This document shows positions 8,320-16,719 of a stretch of DNA of 35,277 nt, piece after piece. Numbering within the stretch: the stretch's first letter is position 1; the number at the start of each line of letters is the position of its first letter. Under the pieces are notes generated by a model. It made no database searches and was not told where the DNA came from. It saw only the letters and a program-made list of their open reading frames with translations. A program made the translations under genes and the position numbers. Source of the stretch: DASZGI01 sp035938995. GTDB taxonomy: Bacteria; Actinomycetota; Actinomycetes; Streptomycetales; Catenulisporaceae. The stretch is from positions 1-35,277 of the forward strand of contig NZ_DASZGI010000161.1 of assembly GCF_035938995.1 (NCBI RefSeq), in the 5' to 3' direction.

Positions 8320-8517
8320 GTGGCAAAGTCCGCTGCGAAGGTGGCCGCGAAGTCGGCTGCTAAGTCCGCTGCCAAGGTCGCCGCGAAGTCGGCCGCCAAG
8401 AGCGCTGCCAAGTCGGCTGCGAAGTCCGCCGCGAAGTCGGCTGCCAAGTCGGCCGCGAAGAGCGCTGCCAAGTCGGCCGCCAAGGTCGCTGCGAAGTCGG
8501 CTGCCAAGGTCGCGTAG
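8320..8517 (+). CDS. Alanine/lysine tetrapeptide-repeat small protein (AAKS/AAKV x16)
   Basis: 65 residues: one MAKS followed by fifteen AAKS/AAKV units and a final Ala. Lysine is at every fourth position (3, 7 ... 63), and the fourth position is Ser in twelve units and Val in four. GTG at 8320 is preferred over GTG at 8311 because GAAGGGA lies 10 bases before it but only 1 base before the other. Synonymous codons vary freely between units (GCT/GCC/GCG, TCC/TCG/AGC), so the peptide appears to be conserved rather than freshly duplicated DNA. It resembles the basic tails of histone H1-like and actinobacterial HU proteins but lacks any folded domain. It has its own promoter and terminator and lies between two biosynthetic blocks. 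It could be a nucleoid or polyanion-binding peptide, or a peptide substrate of nearby enzymes; function unknown. Confidence 0.75.
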   Translation: MAKSAAKVAAKSAAKSAAKVAAKSAAKSAAKSAAKSAAKSAAKSAAKSAAKSAAKVAAKSAAKVA

Positions 8518-8525
8518 TGACCGAT

Positions 8526-8571
8526 GGCATGGCGCCGGCCGGATGCCGCCAGGCGCTGCCGGCGCCATGCC
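8526..8571 (+). terminator. Hairpin terminator after the AAK-repeat gene
   Basis: A perfect 14-bp inverted repeat, GGCATGGCGCCGGC (8526-8539) with GCCGGCGCCATGCC (8558-8571), has an 18-base loop and starts 8 bases after the stop codon. There is no U-tract, as is common in high-GC actinomycetes. It isolates the small gene from the operon that follows. Confidence 0.8.
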
Positions 8572-8767
8572 GCCAGGTGGTACGCGCGGCGCACGGGAGG
8601 TCGTTTCCGCGCTCACCGAATAACCCTCGGACGCACACTGCGGCGGATCGCGGATAAGCGCGCCTCCGCACGATGTGAATCTGCGCCAGGGGTTTTGCGA
8701 GCCGTTTTCATCGCCTTGCCGAATTCATTTCGCCGCTGCGCGAGAAACGGCGTTCACGGAGGATGTC

Positions 8768-9391
8768 ATGCGGGAATCCACGGCCCACGTCGAAGGGCCG
8801 GAATCCATTGCCGAGTGCGAGCTCGTCGCGCACACCCACGGCCTGGCCGCCGGCCTCGGTGCGGCCCTCGCCGGAGTGGATGCCGCTGCCGCGCCCGGCC
8901 GGGTCGCCGCCCTGCCCGCGGCCCGCGTCGCTCCGGGCGCCACCGTGATCCCGCACCGCATGGCAGACCTCGAAGGAATCAGCTTCGTACGCAGCCAGTC
9001 CGCGGCGACCGTGTCGGCCGAGGAACGCACCGCGGTGGGCGCCCGCCTCGGAGCGGTGCGGCTCGGCATCGTGCGACGGCTGGCCGACCGCGCGGTCGAG
9101 CACCTGACGGCGCGAGTCGCCGGAGGGGAACCGACCGTCCGCAAGCAACTCGTGCTGGCCACGATCGCCGACCTGGTCGCCGAGACCGAAGCACTCCGCA
9201 GACGCCTGATGGTCGCCGCGGCCGTCGCGTCCGCCGTAGCGGACGCGCACGAACGGCTCACCGTCCTCGGCTGGGAGGCGGCGAAGCTGTTCGGCGCGAG
9301 CGGCTATCTCGTCGACGGGCCCGCGCGCGGCGCATACGTCTCCCGGCTGGCGGCGAACTGCTGGGTCGTCCCTGAAAGCGGTGCCCGATGA
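8768..9391 (+). CDS. Acyl-CoA dehydrogenase C-terminal-domain-like protein
   Basis: 207 residues, about half of a normal acyl-CoA dehydrogenase. Residues about 90-207 look like the C-terminal four-helix bundle of that family: a long Ala/Arg/Leu helical stretch, then AAKLFGAS and a GAYVSRLAANCWVVP ending resembling the family's usual closing segment. The N-terminal helical and FAD-binding beta domains are missing. The start ATG at 8768 has GGAGG 5-9 bases upstream. The stop overlaps the start of the complete dehydrogenase (ATGA at 9388-9391), which suggests a two-subunit enzyme with this as the smaller, non-catalytic chain. It could also be a gene remnant, but the coupled, intact frame argues against that. 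No close family was recognised. Confidence 0.75.
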   Translation: MRESTAHVEGPESIAECELVAHTHGLAAGLGAALAGVDAAAAPGRVAALPAARVAPGATVIPHRMADLEGISFVRSQSAATVSAEERTAVGARLGAVRLGIVRRLADRAVEHLTARVAGGEPTVRKQLVLATIADLVAETEALRRRLMVAAAVASAVADAHERLTVLGWEAAKLFGASGYLVDGPARGAYVSRLAANCWVVPESGAR

Positions 9392-10527
9392 CCGGCCGCG
9401 ATCTCGACCCCGCACTGTTGGAACTGCGCGACGTGTGCCGACAGATCGCGGACGACCTGCGTTCGCGGGCCCTCGCCGTGGACGCCGACCCGGACGACGC
9501 GTCCCGGCATCTGGATGCTCCGTCGCTGGCGCTGCTGCGCACCGCGAGCACACCGAAACGCTTCCGGCAGGACGATCTGCCGCTGCGTATCGCCGAATAC
9601 ACCGACAGCTGTCTGGCGCGCGCGGTCGCGAATGTCGAACTCGCCCGCGGCGACGCCGGCATCCTCAGCGCGAACACCGGCCCCTCGCTGGCGGGTCTCG
9701 CCATCGACGCGCTCGGCGACGAGGCGCAGCAGGAGCTGTTCTACCGCGCCCTGGCCGACGGCCGGACGTGGACCTTCTTCGCGATGACCGAGCCCGGCCG
9801 GGGCAGCGACGCGACCGCGATGAAGACCCGGCTGGAGCGCGATCCGGACGTGGGACACCGCCTCACGGGCGTCAAACGCTATGTCGCCAACGCGGCGCGC
9901 GGCTCGATCGGCGTCGTGTACGCGCGGACCGGCCCCTCGGCCCTGTCCATCCGCGCCGCCCTCGTGACCTGCCCGGCGCCCGGATTCACCGGGCGCCCGC
10001 TGGAGATGATCGGCCTGCGCGGCGCGCGCTTCGGCGAGATGTCGTTCGACGGCGTCCACGTGCCCGAGGACATGGTGCTCGGCCGGCACCTGCCGGCATC
10101 GCAGCGGGGCATCTGGGGAGCCGGTCGCGCCTTCAACCTCATGCGCGTCCAGATCGCCGCCCAGGCGCTCGGCGTCGCGTTCGCGATCTGCGACTACGTG
10201 TGCGAACAGCGGCCGGGAGCACCCGGGGCCGAACTGGTCCGCGCGCGGCTGGACGCGGCCCGGGAGCTGTTGTACGACATCGCGGTCGCGGTCGACCGGG
10301 CCCCCACCGACCCGCGCCCGCCTTCGATCGTCAAGCTGCACACCACCGCGCTGGCCGTGGAGCTCACCCGCTGGGCCGAGCGGGCCCTGGGCCCCGGCTC
10401 GCTGCTGGAGCACCCGTTGCTGGAGAAGTGGTCCCGCGACGTGTGCGCCTTCGAGTTCATGGACGGCACCGGCAACATCCTGCGTCTCCACATCGCGCCG
10501 GACACGGCGCCCGTCCGGGAGGATTGA
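9388..10527 (+). CDS. Acyl-CoA dehydrogenase family flavoprotein
   Basis: 379 residues with the full family layout. It has an N-terminal helical domain, the FAD/substrate signature TFFAMTEPGRGSDATAM (about 131-147), the beta domain (for example MIGLRGARFGEMSFDGVHVP), and a C-terminal bundle ending in EFMDGTGNILRLHI. In many family members this last motif is YEGTxxI with Glu as the catalytic base; here Asp359 is at that position. The enzyme would oxidise an acyl thioester to the alpha,beta-enoyl form using FAD. In a locus with a carrier protein the substrate may be ACP-bound. It is coupled by overlap to the half-length dehydrogenase before it and the GNAT gene after it. Confidence 0.9.
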   Translation: MTGRDLDPALLELRDVCRQIADDLRSRALAVDADPDDASRHLDAPSLALLRTASTPKRFRQDDLPLRIAEYTDSCLARAVANVELARGDAGILSANTGPSLAGLAIDALGDEAQQELFYRALADGRTWTFFAMTEPGRGSDATAMKTRLERDPDVGHRLTGVKRYVANAARGSIGVVYARTGPSALSIRAALVTCPAPGFTGRPLEMIGLRGARFGEMSFDGVHVPEDMVLGRHLPASQRGIWGAGRAFNLMRVQIAAQALGVAFAICDYVCEQRPGAPGAELVRARLDAARELLYDIAVAVDRAPTDPRPPSIVKLHTTALAVELTRWAERALGPGSLLEHPLLEKWSRDVCAFEFMDGTGNILRLHIAPDTAPVRED

Positions 10528-11045
10528 TGACGACCACGACTCTCACCACGGCGGATCCCGCCACGGCGGAGTGGGCCGCCCGCGCGTACGGCGACCAGGA
10601 CCGCGAGGCCGTCCTGAAGATGTTCACCGAGCCGGACTTCTACTACCGCACCGCGCAGCCGGACACCCGGCCCGAGTGGCAGATCCTCGACCTGCTCGCG
10701 GACGACACCCGGGTGCTGCTCGCCGACGGCGAGCCGGTGGGGCTCTACGCCCTCGAGAACGAGGGCAGCGACCACGGCTGTCACTACCGCCTCGACCTGC
10801 GCCTGCACGCCGCGGCGCCGCCCGCCTGGTGGCGCGCGGCCTTCGACGAGGTGGTGCGGGCCACCCGCTGGCGCCGCGAGGTGGTGCGCCTCGCCCTGCG
10901 CGTCGGCGAGTTCGACCAGCGCGGCCTGGCCATCGCCCGGTCGCTCGGCCTCACCGAGGAGGGTGTCCTCGCGGACACCACGCTCCACGAGGGGCGCAGA
11001 TACGGATACGTGTTCTTCTCCCGACTCTGGACGCCGACATCATGA
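10527..11045 (+). CDS. GNAT-like protein 1
   Basis: 172 residues. The overall pattern (VLLADGEPVGLYALENEG strand pair, a central RLDLRLH strand, a REVVRLALRVGEFDQRG strand-turn, then SLGLTEEGVLAD near the end) fits a GNAT N-acyltransferase fold of the RimJ/RimL type. The classical acetyl-CoA loop Q/RxxGxG/A is not obvious, so catalysis is uncertain. Its ATG overlaps the dehydrogenase stop (TGATG at 10525-10529) and its stop overlaps the next ATG. It is the first of four consecutive GNAT-like genes. Confidence 0.75.
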   Translation: MTTTTLTTADPATAEWAARAYGDQDREAVLKMFTEPDFYYRTAQPDTRPEWQILDLLADDTRVLLADGEPVGLYALENEGSDHGCHYRLDLRLHAAAPPAWWRAAFDEVVRATRWRREVVRLALRVGEFDQRGLAIARSLGLTEEGVLADTTLHEGRRYGYVFFSRLWTPTS

Positions 11046-11503
11046 TGCTCAGGGGATACCGCGGCGGCGACGCCCGCCTGTTGTCCGGCCCGTGGCTGGC
11101 CGGCGAACTGCTCGGACTGCCGGTACCCGGCCGTCCGGCACTGGCCGAACCCGCGGCCGTCGAGCCGCCGCGCGACGACACCGTGGAGCTGTGCATCGCG
11201 CCCGGCGCGGCCTTCGTCCGCTTCAGCGAGCTCGACTGGGCGGCCCGCCGCGCCCGCCTGGAGATCGGCCTGCAGCCTGAGGCCGTCGACGCGGTGGCGA
11301 TGCTGCTCAAGACAGCCGTCGCACACGGCTTCCACGTGCTGAACCTGCACCGCCTGCACGGCTGGGTCACGCCCGCAGCCGGTCCGCCGGTTTCCGTGCT
11401 CGCCGACGCCGGATTCCAGCTCGAGGCGCGCGTGCCGTCCGGCAACTGGTTCGACGGCGCTCCGGTAGAGCGTCAGATCTGGGGAGCGGTGCGCGGTGAC
11501 TGA
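11042..11503 (+). CDS. GNAT-like protein 2 (short)
   Basis: 153 residues, starting at the tandem ATGATG overlapping the previous stop. The C-terminal half carries the recognisable GNAT pattern: a long helix (AVAMLLKTAVAHGFHVLN), LHRLHGWVTPAAGPPVSVL in the place of the usual asparagine-containing CoA motif, and DAGFQLEARVPSGNWFDG. The N-terminal part is shorter than usual and the CoA loop is degenerate. It may be a non-catalytic paralogue or a heteromeric subunit. The gene overlaps GNAT-like 3 by 8 bases. Confidence 0.72.
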   Translation: MMLRGYRGGDARLLSGPWLAGELLGLPVPGRPALAEPAAVEPPRDDTVELCIAPGAAFVRFSELDWAARRARLEIGLQPEAVDAVAMLLKTAVAHGFHVLNLHRLHGWVTPAAGPPVSVLADAGFQLEARVPSGNWFDGAPVERQIWGAVRGD

Positions 11504-11990
11504 GACGGCTTTGAATGAGACAGCTGTGACAGAGACGACTGCGGGCGACATCCGCCGCCTCGACCCCGCGTCCGCCGCGGCGGACCTGCGCGCCGCCGCG
11601 GACACCGGCCGCGGCTTCCTCGGCCTCGACCCGGTCACCCAGAACGACGTCCTGCTCGCCGCCGAGCTGACCCGGATGCAGGCCCAGGTCTTCCGCGCCG
11701 GCGACATGCTGCTGGGCGCCGTCGCCAACCCGGACCAGCCGCGCCAGGCCTTCGTCGCCGCCACGAGCGCGGACCCGGCGCCGCTGCGCGCCTTCCTCTC
11801 GTTCCTCGGCACCCGGCAGCGGTGCACGTCGTTCGTGGCGATGGTGCCCGACGGCGCCGCGTCGGTCGCGGCCTTCGAGCGCTGCGGCTTCCGGCGCGTC
11901 GGCGCGCTGCGCGACCACCGCTACCAGTCGGGCGGCTATCAGGACGTCGTCATCTACCACGCCAGCCGGGAGGACACATGTTCGGCGTGA
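11496..11990 (+). CDS. GNAT-like protein 3
   Basis: 164 residues with a GTG start 8 bases inside the preceding gene. The N-terminal ~20 residues are Thr/Glu rich (ALNETAVTETTAGD) and probably disordered. The C-terminal segment VAAFERCGFRRVGALRDHRYQSGGYQDVV matches the closing part of RimJ/RimL-type GNAT enzymes. The earlier CoA-binding loop is weak. It overlaps the fourth GNAT gene by 13 bases, so stoichiometric production of the group is likely. Confidence 0.74.
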   Translation: MTETALNETAVTETTAGDIRRLDPASAAADLRAAADTGRGFLGLDPVTQNDVLLAAELTRMQAQVFRAGDMLLGAVANPDQPRQAFVAATSADPAPLRAFLSFLGTRQRCTSFVAMVPDGAASVAAFERCGFRRVGALRDHRYQSGGYQDVVIYHASREDTCSA

Positions 11991-12556
11991 CGGTCAGGCA
12001 CTTCACCGAGGCCGACATCCCGGTCCGCACCGCGCTGCTGCGCGAGTCGCGGTTCCAGGCCAACCTCACCGACTTCGCAGTCGTGGCCGAGGACGACGCG
12101 CTGGCGGCCGGACAGCGCCGCACCCTCGAGCAGGAGCACGCGGTCAAGCGGATCTTCACCCTGTGCGGACCCGAGGACCGGATCGTCGGCTTCGCCTGGA
12201 TCACCTCGATCGACTGGCGCAGCCAGAGCTGCGAGCTCTCCTTCGGCGTGCTGCCGCAGTACCGCGGCGGGTTCGGCGCGATCGCGGTCGCCGCCGCGCA
12301 CGAGTACCTGCGCACGGAGCTGAACATGCGGGTCGTGATCAACCAGGTGCTCGAGCACAACACGATGCTGCACTCGGCCGAGGCGCTCGCCGCCGAGCAG
12401 CGGGTGCGGTGCCCCTACGACTCGTACACGGTCGGGGAGTGGCGCACCTCGTACTACTGGAGCACGACCGAGGACGACATCCGCCGGTACCGCGAGCGGA
12501 CCGAGACCCGGCGGCGCGAGATCGCCGAGCGGATCCGCGCGCGCCGCGCCGTCTGA
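11978..12556 (+). CDS. GNAT family N-acyltransferase 4
   Basis: 192 residues, the most canonical of the four. RIVGFAWITSIDW and SCELSFGVLPQYRGGFGAIA give the beta4 strand and the acetyl-CoA loop (Q-Y-R-G-G-F-G), followed by the long helix and NMRVVINQVLEHNTM with the conserved Asn. GGGAGG lies 4-9 bases before the ATG. The C-terminus is a very basic helix rich in Arg/Glu. It would transfer an acyl group from CoA or a carrier to an amine. The four-gene set may acylate the locus product, or protect the host by acylating it. Confidence 0.85.
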   Translation: MFGVTVRHFTEADIPVRTALLRESRFQANLTDFAVVAEDDALAAGQRRTLEQEHAVKRIFTLCGPEDRIVGFAWITSIDWRSQSCELSFGVLPQYRGGFGAIAVAAAHEYLRTELNMRVVINQVLEHNTMLHSAEALAAEQRVRCPYDSYTVGEWRTSYYWSTTEDDIRRYRERTETRRREIAERIRARRAV

Positions 12557-12586
12557 CCCACTCTCGACACTGACCGGGCGTCCCAT

Positions 12587-15500
12587 ATGAATGCGCACCC
12601 TGAACCGACGCGGCCGACCCGCGGCTATCTGCGTCAGCCCTCGATCAGCGGCGACACCGTGGTCTTCTGCTGCGAGGACGACCTGTGGCTGGTCGCGGCC
12701 GAGGGCGGGCAGGCACGCAGACTGACCACCGCCGCGGTGGAGGCGAACCGTCCGCGGCTGTCGCCGGACGGCGGGACTGTGGCATTCGTGGCGGCCGAAG
12801 ACGGTCCCACCGAGGTGTACGCGCTCCCGTTGTCCGGGGGACCGGCTCGGCGCCTGACGCATCAGGTAGCGCGCTGCGCCGTCGTCGGATGGCATCCGCG
12901 GACCGGCGAGATCGTCTACGCCAGCACCGCAGAGCAGCCGACCGGATTCGGATACCGGTTGTTCGCGGTCGACTCCCGCGGCGGTCCGACCCGGCTGCTC
13001 GACCACGGACCGGCCAGCAGCGTCGCGTACGGCCCCGGCGCAGGCACCGTGCTCGGACGCAGCATCGCCGAACCGGCGCGCTGGAAGCGCTACCGCGGCG
13101 GCGCCTGCGGACGGCTCTGGGTCGATCGCGCCGGAACCGGAGACCACGCGCCCCTGATCTCGCTGCCGGGAAACCTGGCCGACCCGTGCTGGGTCGGCGA
13201 CCGGATCTACTTCATCAGCGACCACGAGGACATCGGCAACGTCTACTCCTGCCACCCGGACGGCACCGGGCTGGCCCGCCACACCTGGCACACGGACTTC
13301 TACGCGCGCAATCTCGCCTCCGACGGCAGCCGCCTCGTCTACCACGCGGGCGCCGAGCTGTTTCTGCTCGACCCCGACGACGGCGAGGGCCGCCGCATCC
13401 CGGTCACCGTCGCGTCCGACCGCGCGCTGCGGGCGCGCCGGTTCGTCCCGGCGGCCGACCACCTCGACGGCGCCAGACTCAGCCCGGACGGCACCACACT
13501 CGCCCTCGTCACCCGCGGCAAGCCGGTCACGATGGGCCACTGGAGCGGCCCGGTCCGCAGGCTCGGCGCACCGGACGGCGTGCGCTACCGCCTGCTGGAC
13601 TGGCTTGGCGACGGCCGCCGCCTGGTCGCGGTGGCCGGCGACGAGCGCCGCGACGAACGGCTCGCCGTGCTGGCGGCCGAGGCGGAATTGGCCGCGGAGG
13701 CTCCGGCAGTCTCTAATTCGGCCGAGCTGCCGCTCGGCGACCTCGGGCGCATCACCGAGCTGGCCGCGTCCCCGGTCGGCGCGCTGGTCGCCTTCGCCAC
13801 CAACCGGCAGCAGCTCTGGATCGCCGACGTGGACGCCGCCGAGCCCGCGCCGCGGCTGATCGACTCCAGCGTGCACGAGCGGATCGAGGACCTGAACTGG
13901 TCCCCGGACGGCCAGTGGCTGGCCTACACCTACCCGGACTCGCCGCGCACCTCGGCGATCAAGGTCGCCGACGCCGCTTCCGGCCGCACCTTCCAGATCA
14001 CCAGCCCGGTCCTGCGCGACTCGACCCCCGTGTTCGATCCGCGCGGCCGATACCTCTACTTCCTGAGCCAGCGCGACCTAACCCCGGAACCGGACCAGGT
14101 CCAATTCGACATCGGATTCCCCTTCGGCGCGCGCCCGTATCTGGCGGTGCTCGGGGCCGGCGAGCCCGCTCCGTTCCGCGGGCCGAACCTGCCGCCCGGC
14201 GCCGAGCCCGACGAGGAAGGTTCGGACGACGGCGGGCCGGACGAGACACCCCGCGTCGGGATCGACTTCGACGGCATCGGGCGGCGCATCGTCCCGCTGC
14301 CCGTGGCGGAAGGCAGGTTCGCCGGGATCGCCGCGCTGCCAAGCCGCGTGCTGCTGCTCACCGTGCCGCTCGCCGCACCCGATCCGAAGCGGCCCGAGGC
14401 CGAGCCCGAGGGGTCCGTCGTCTCGGTCGACCTGGCCACCGGGGAGGTCACCGACGACTACCTCGGGCCGGTCGACGAGATCTGCGTCAACCGCGACAAC
14501 GACGTCCTGCTGTACCGCTGGAACGAGCGTCTCAGGGTGCTGAGCGCGAGCGTCGACCAGGACACCGCCTCCGACTACCTCTACCGAAGCGCGCCGGCGA
14601 ACCGGCAGAGCGGCTGGATCGACCTCGACCGGGTGATGGTGTCGCTGGACCCCGCGGCCGAATGGCGCCAGATGTTCCGGGAGGCCTGGCGGCTCCAGCG
14701 CGAGAGCTTCTGGAACGCCGACATGGCCGGCGTGGACTGGGACGCGGTCTACGAGCGCTACCTTCCACTCGCGGAGTCGGTGTCCTGCCGCTCCGAGCTT
14801 TCCGACCTGCTCTGGGAGCTCCAGGGCGAGCTGGCCACCTCGCACGCCTACGAGCGCGGCGGCGACTACCGGCGGCCCGACGAGCACAAGCAGGGCTTCC
14901 TCGGCGTCGACTGGGACGTCGTCGGACCGCTCGGCGGCGGCCTGCCGCGCTGGCGAATCGGCCGGATCCTGCGCGGCGACCCCTGGAGTGCGGAGGCGAC
15001 CTCGCCGTGCCTGCATCCGGGCGTCGACGTGCGACCCGGGGATGCGGTCGTCGCGGTCAACGGCCAGCCGGTGGGACCGCTCGGGCCGGGGGAGCTGCTG
15101 ATCGGCCAGGCAGGCCGCGACGTGGAGTTGACGCTGCTGCGGGACGGGGCGCCGACGCACCGCGCGGTGGTGCGCGCGCTCGGCACAGAAGCCTCCGTTC
15201 GCTACCGCGATTGGGTCGAGCGGCAGCGCGATTACGTGCACACCGCCTCGCGCGGCCGGCTCGGCTACATCCACGTGCCCGACATGTTCAGCCGCGGCTA
15301 CGTCGAGTTCGTGCGCGGGTTCCTCGCCGAACTCGACCGCGAGGGGTTGGTCGTGGACGTGCGATTCAACGGCGGCGGCCACGTCTCGCCGCTGCTGCTC
15401 GACCGGCTCGCCCGGAAGCGAGCCGGAGCGGAGCACGGCAGGTGGAGCGGCGCGGTGCCCTATCCGGCGGAGGCGCCGCAGGGACCGATGGCCGCGCTCG

Positions 15501-15922
15501 TCAACGAACACACCAGCTCGGACGGCGAGATTTTCAGCCACCTGTTCCGCACCCGCGGCTTCGGACCGCTGATCGGGGCACGCACCTGGGGCGGCGTCAT
15601 CGCGACGTGGCCGCGGCATCAGCTGGTCGACGGCACGGTCACCACACAGCCGGAGTTCCGGTACTTCTTCCACGGCATCGACGACGAGTTGGAGAACCGG
15701 GGCGTGGAGCCCGACATCGAGGTCGAGGCCAGTCTCGCGGACGGCGCGGACGGCGGCCGGGACGTCCAGCTTGAGGTCGCCGTGCAGCACCTGCTCGACA
15801 GCCTCGGCGAGGAGCCGTGCACGCAGGGGGAATCGGTGACGGCGGGCGTCGGCCGGCAGCCGCTCGACCTCGTCGCGGCGCGCGATGCGAGACCGGAATG
15901 GAGTCCGGCGTGGCCGCGCTGA
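12587..15922 (+). CDS. Tricorn-type serine protease
   Basis: 1,111 residues, the normal size of tricorn proteases. Residues 1 to about 680 are beta-propeller repeats (for example LTTAAVEANRPRLSPDGGT, and NWSPDGQWLAYT). A helical C1 region and a PDZ domain (about 765-860, around VDVRPGDAVVAVNGQPVG) follow, then the C2 catalytic domain. Active-site elements are Ser752-His753 in ATSHAY, the nucleophile Ser978 with Asp979 in HTSSDGEIF, and Glu1041 in NRGVEPDI. Tricorn degrades peptides of about 6-12 residues in the cytosol. The start follows the GNAT run after 30 bases, and the stop overlaps the phosphopantetheinyl transferase start. It may process a peptide made by this locus, or be a housekeeping gene captured here. 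Confidence 0.93.
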   Translation: MNAHPEPTRPTRGYLRQPSISGDTVVFCCEDDLWLVAAEGGQARRLTTAAVEANRPRLSPDGGTVAFVAAEDGPTEVYALPLSGGPARRLTHQVARCAVVGWHPRTGEIVYASTAEQPTGFGYRLFAVDSRGGPTRLLDHGPASSVAYGPGAGTVLGRSIAEPARWKRYRGGACGRLWVDRAGTGDHAPLISLPGNLADPCWVGDRIYFISDHEDIGNVYSCHPDGTGLARHTWHTDFYARNLASDGSRLVYHAGAELFLLDPDDGEGRRIPVTVASDRALRARRFVPAADHLDGARLSPDGTTLALVTRGKPVTMGHWSGPVRRLGAPDGVRYRLLDWLGDGRRLVAVAGDERRDERLAVLAAEAELAAEAPAVSNSAELPLGDLGRITELAASPVGALVAFATNRQQLWIADVDAAEPAPRLIDSSVHERIEDLNWSPDGQWLAYTYPDSPRTSAIKVADAASGRTFQITSPVLRDSTPVFDPRGRYLYFLSQRDLTPEPDQVQFDIGFPFGARPYLAVLGAGEPAPFRGPNLPPGAEPDEEGSDDGGPDETPRVGIDFDGIGRRIVPLPVAEGRFAGIAALPSRVLLLTVPLAAPDPKRPEAEPEGSVVSVDLATGEVTDDYLGPVDEICVNRDNDVLLYRWNERLRVLSASVDQDTASDYLYRSAPANRQSGWIDLDRVMVSLDPAAEWRQMFREAWRLQRESFWNADMAGVDWDAVYERYLPLAESVSCRSELSDLLWELQGELATSHAYERGGDYRRPDEHKQGFLGVDWDVVGPLGGGLPRWRIGRILRGDPWSAEATSPCLHPGVDVRPGDAVVAVNGQPVGPLGPGELLIGQAGRDVELTLLRDGAPTHRAVVRALGTEASVRYRDWVERQRDYVHTASRGRLGYIHVPDMFSRGYVEFVRGFLAELDREGLVVDVRFNGGGHVSPLLLDRLARKRAGAEHGRWSGAVPYPAEAPQGPMAALVNEHTSSDGEIFSHLFRTRGFGPLIGARTWGGVIATWPRHQLVDGTVTTQPEFRYFFHGIDDELENRGVEPDIEVEASLADGADGGRDVQLEVAVQHLLDSLGEEPCTQGESVTAGVGRQPLDLVAARDARPEWSPAWPR

Positions 15923-16710
15923 GCCTCGCGCCGTCCCCTGTGCCACCGCGCTTCGCGGCTTTCGACCACGACGAGCCCGCGGCCGACCACGCGCCTGTCC
16001 CCGCGCCTCAAACGCTCAGTGTCCCGCCGCTGGGAGAGTGTCACGTCTGGATGGTGCCGGCGCGCAGCCGGCCCGCCTGGACCGAACTGCTCAGCGACAC
16101 CGAGCGGGACCGCCTCGCCCAGCTACCAGTCGCGGAGGCGAGGAACACGTTCGTCACCTCGCGCGGAGCCCAACGCGTGATCGGCTCCCGCTATCTCAGC
16201 CTGCCGCCCGCCGAGATAGCGATCAGCCGCCTCTGCGAGAACTGCGCGGCGCAACACGGCCGGCCGCGGATCCTCGGATCAACGATCGACTATTCGATCT
16301 CGCATACGGAGCGGTGGGTCACGGCGGCGGTAGTCGGCGGCGGGGGCGGCGGTCTGGTCGGGATCGACATCGAAGGCTTCGACTCCTGCCCGGACCCGGA
16401 AGAAGTGGCGCCGGCCGCCCTGACCCCCGGCGAGCGGGAGCACTTCGCGAACCTGCCGCGGTGCGAGCGGGTGCCCTGGTTCTTCGCGGCGTGGACGCGC
16501 AAGGAGGCGGCGATGAAGCTGACCGGCCTCGGGCTGGCAGCCGCCCCCGACCGCCTTGATGTGCGGGGCCCGGTCATCGCGGCGCACGACGTCGAACGAT
16601 GGCCCGATATCCCCATCCACCTGCGCAGTATCCCCGCACCGCACGGCCACGCCGCCTCGCTGGCCACAACCGTGCCCGTGTCCGCGGTGCGCGTGTTCAA
16701 GCTGCTCTAG
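15898..16710 (+). CDS. 4'-phosphopantetheinyl transferase, Sfp type
   Basis: 270 residues. The two family signatures are GIDIEGFD (Mg2+-binding Asp/Glu) and WTRKEAAMKLTGLGL. Upstream, RNTFVTSRGAQRVIGSRY and DYSISHTERWV complete the usual Sfp pattern. The enzyme moves phosphopantetheine from CoA to a carrier-protein serine; the obvious local substrate is Ser39 of the ACP at 679-942. The ATG at 15898 overlaps the tricorn gene by 25 bases; GTG at 15910 is an alternative start. The first ~65 residues are Pro/Ala rich and probably disordered. It ends against a convergent gene across a hairpin terminator. Confidence 0.93.
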   Translation: MESGVAALSLAPSPVPPRFAAFDHDEPAADHAPVPAPQTLSVPPLGECHVWMVPARSRPAWTELLSDTERDRLAQLPVAEARNTFVTSRGAQRVIGSRYLSLPPAEIAISRLCENCAAQHGRPRILGSTIDYSISHTERWVTAAVVGGGGGGLVGIDIEGFDSCPDPEEVAPAALTPGEREHFANLPRCERVPWFFAAWTRKEAAMKLTGLGLAAAPDRLDVRGPVIAAHDVERWPDIPIHLRSIPAPHGHAASLATTVPVSAVRVFKLL

Positions 16711-16719
16711 CGCCCCGAA

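Noticed and set aside
8160..8594. Minus-strand frame of LAAD/FAAD repeats
   Set aside because: It is the antisense of the AAKS repeat gene and has no ribosome site of its own.
14078..15946. Long minus-strand frame opposite the tricorn protease gene
   Set aside because: It contains no protein-like motifs, while the plus strand encodes the complete tricorn catalytic residues.
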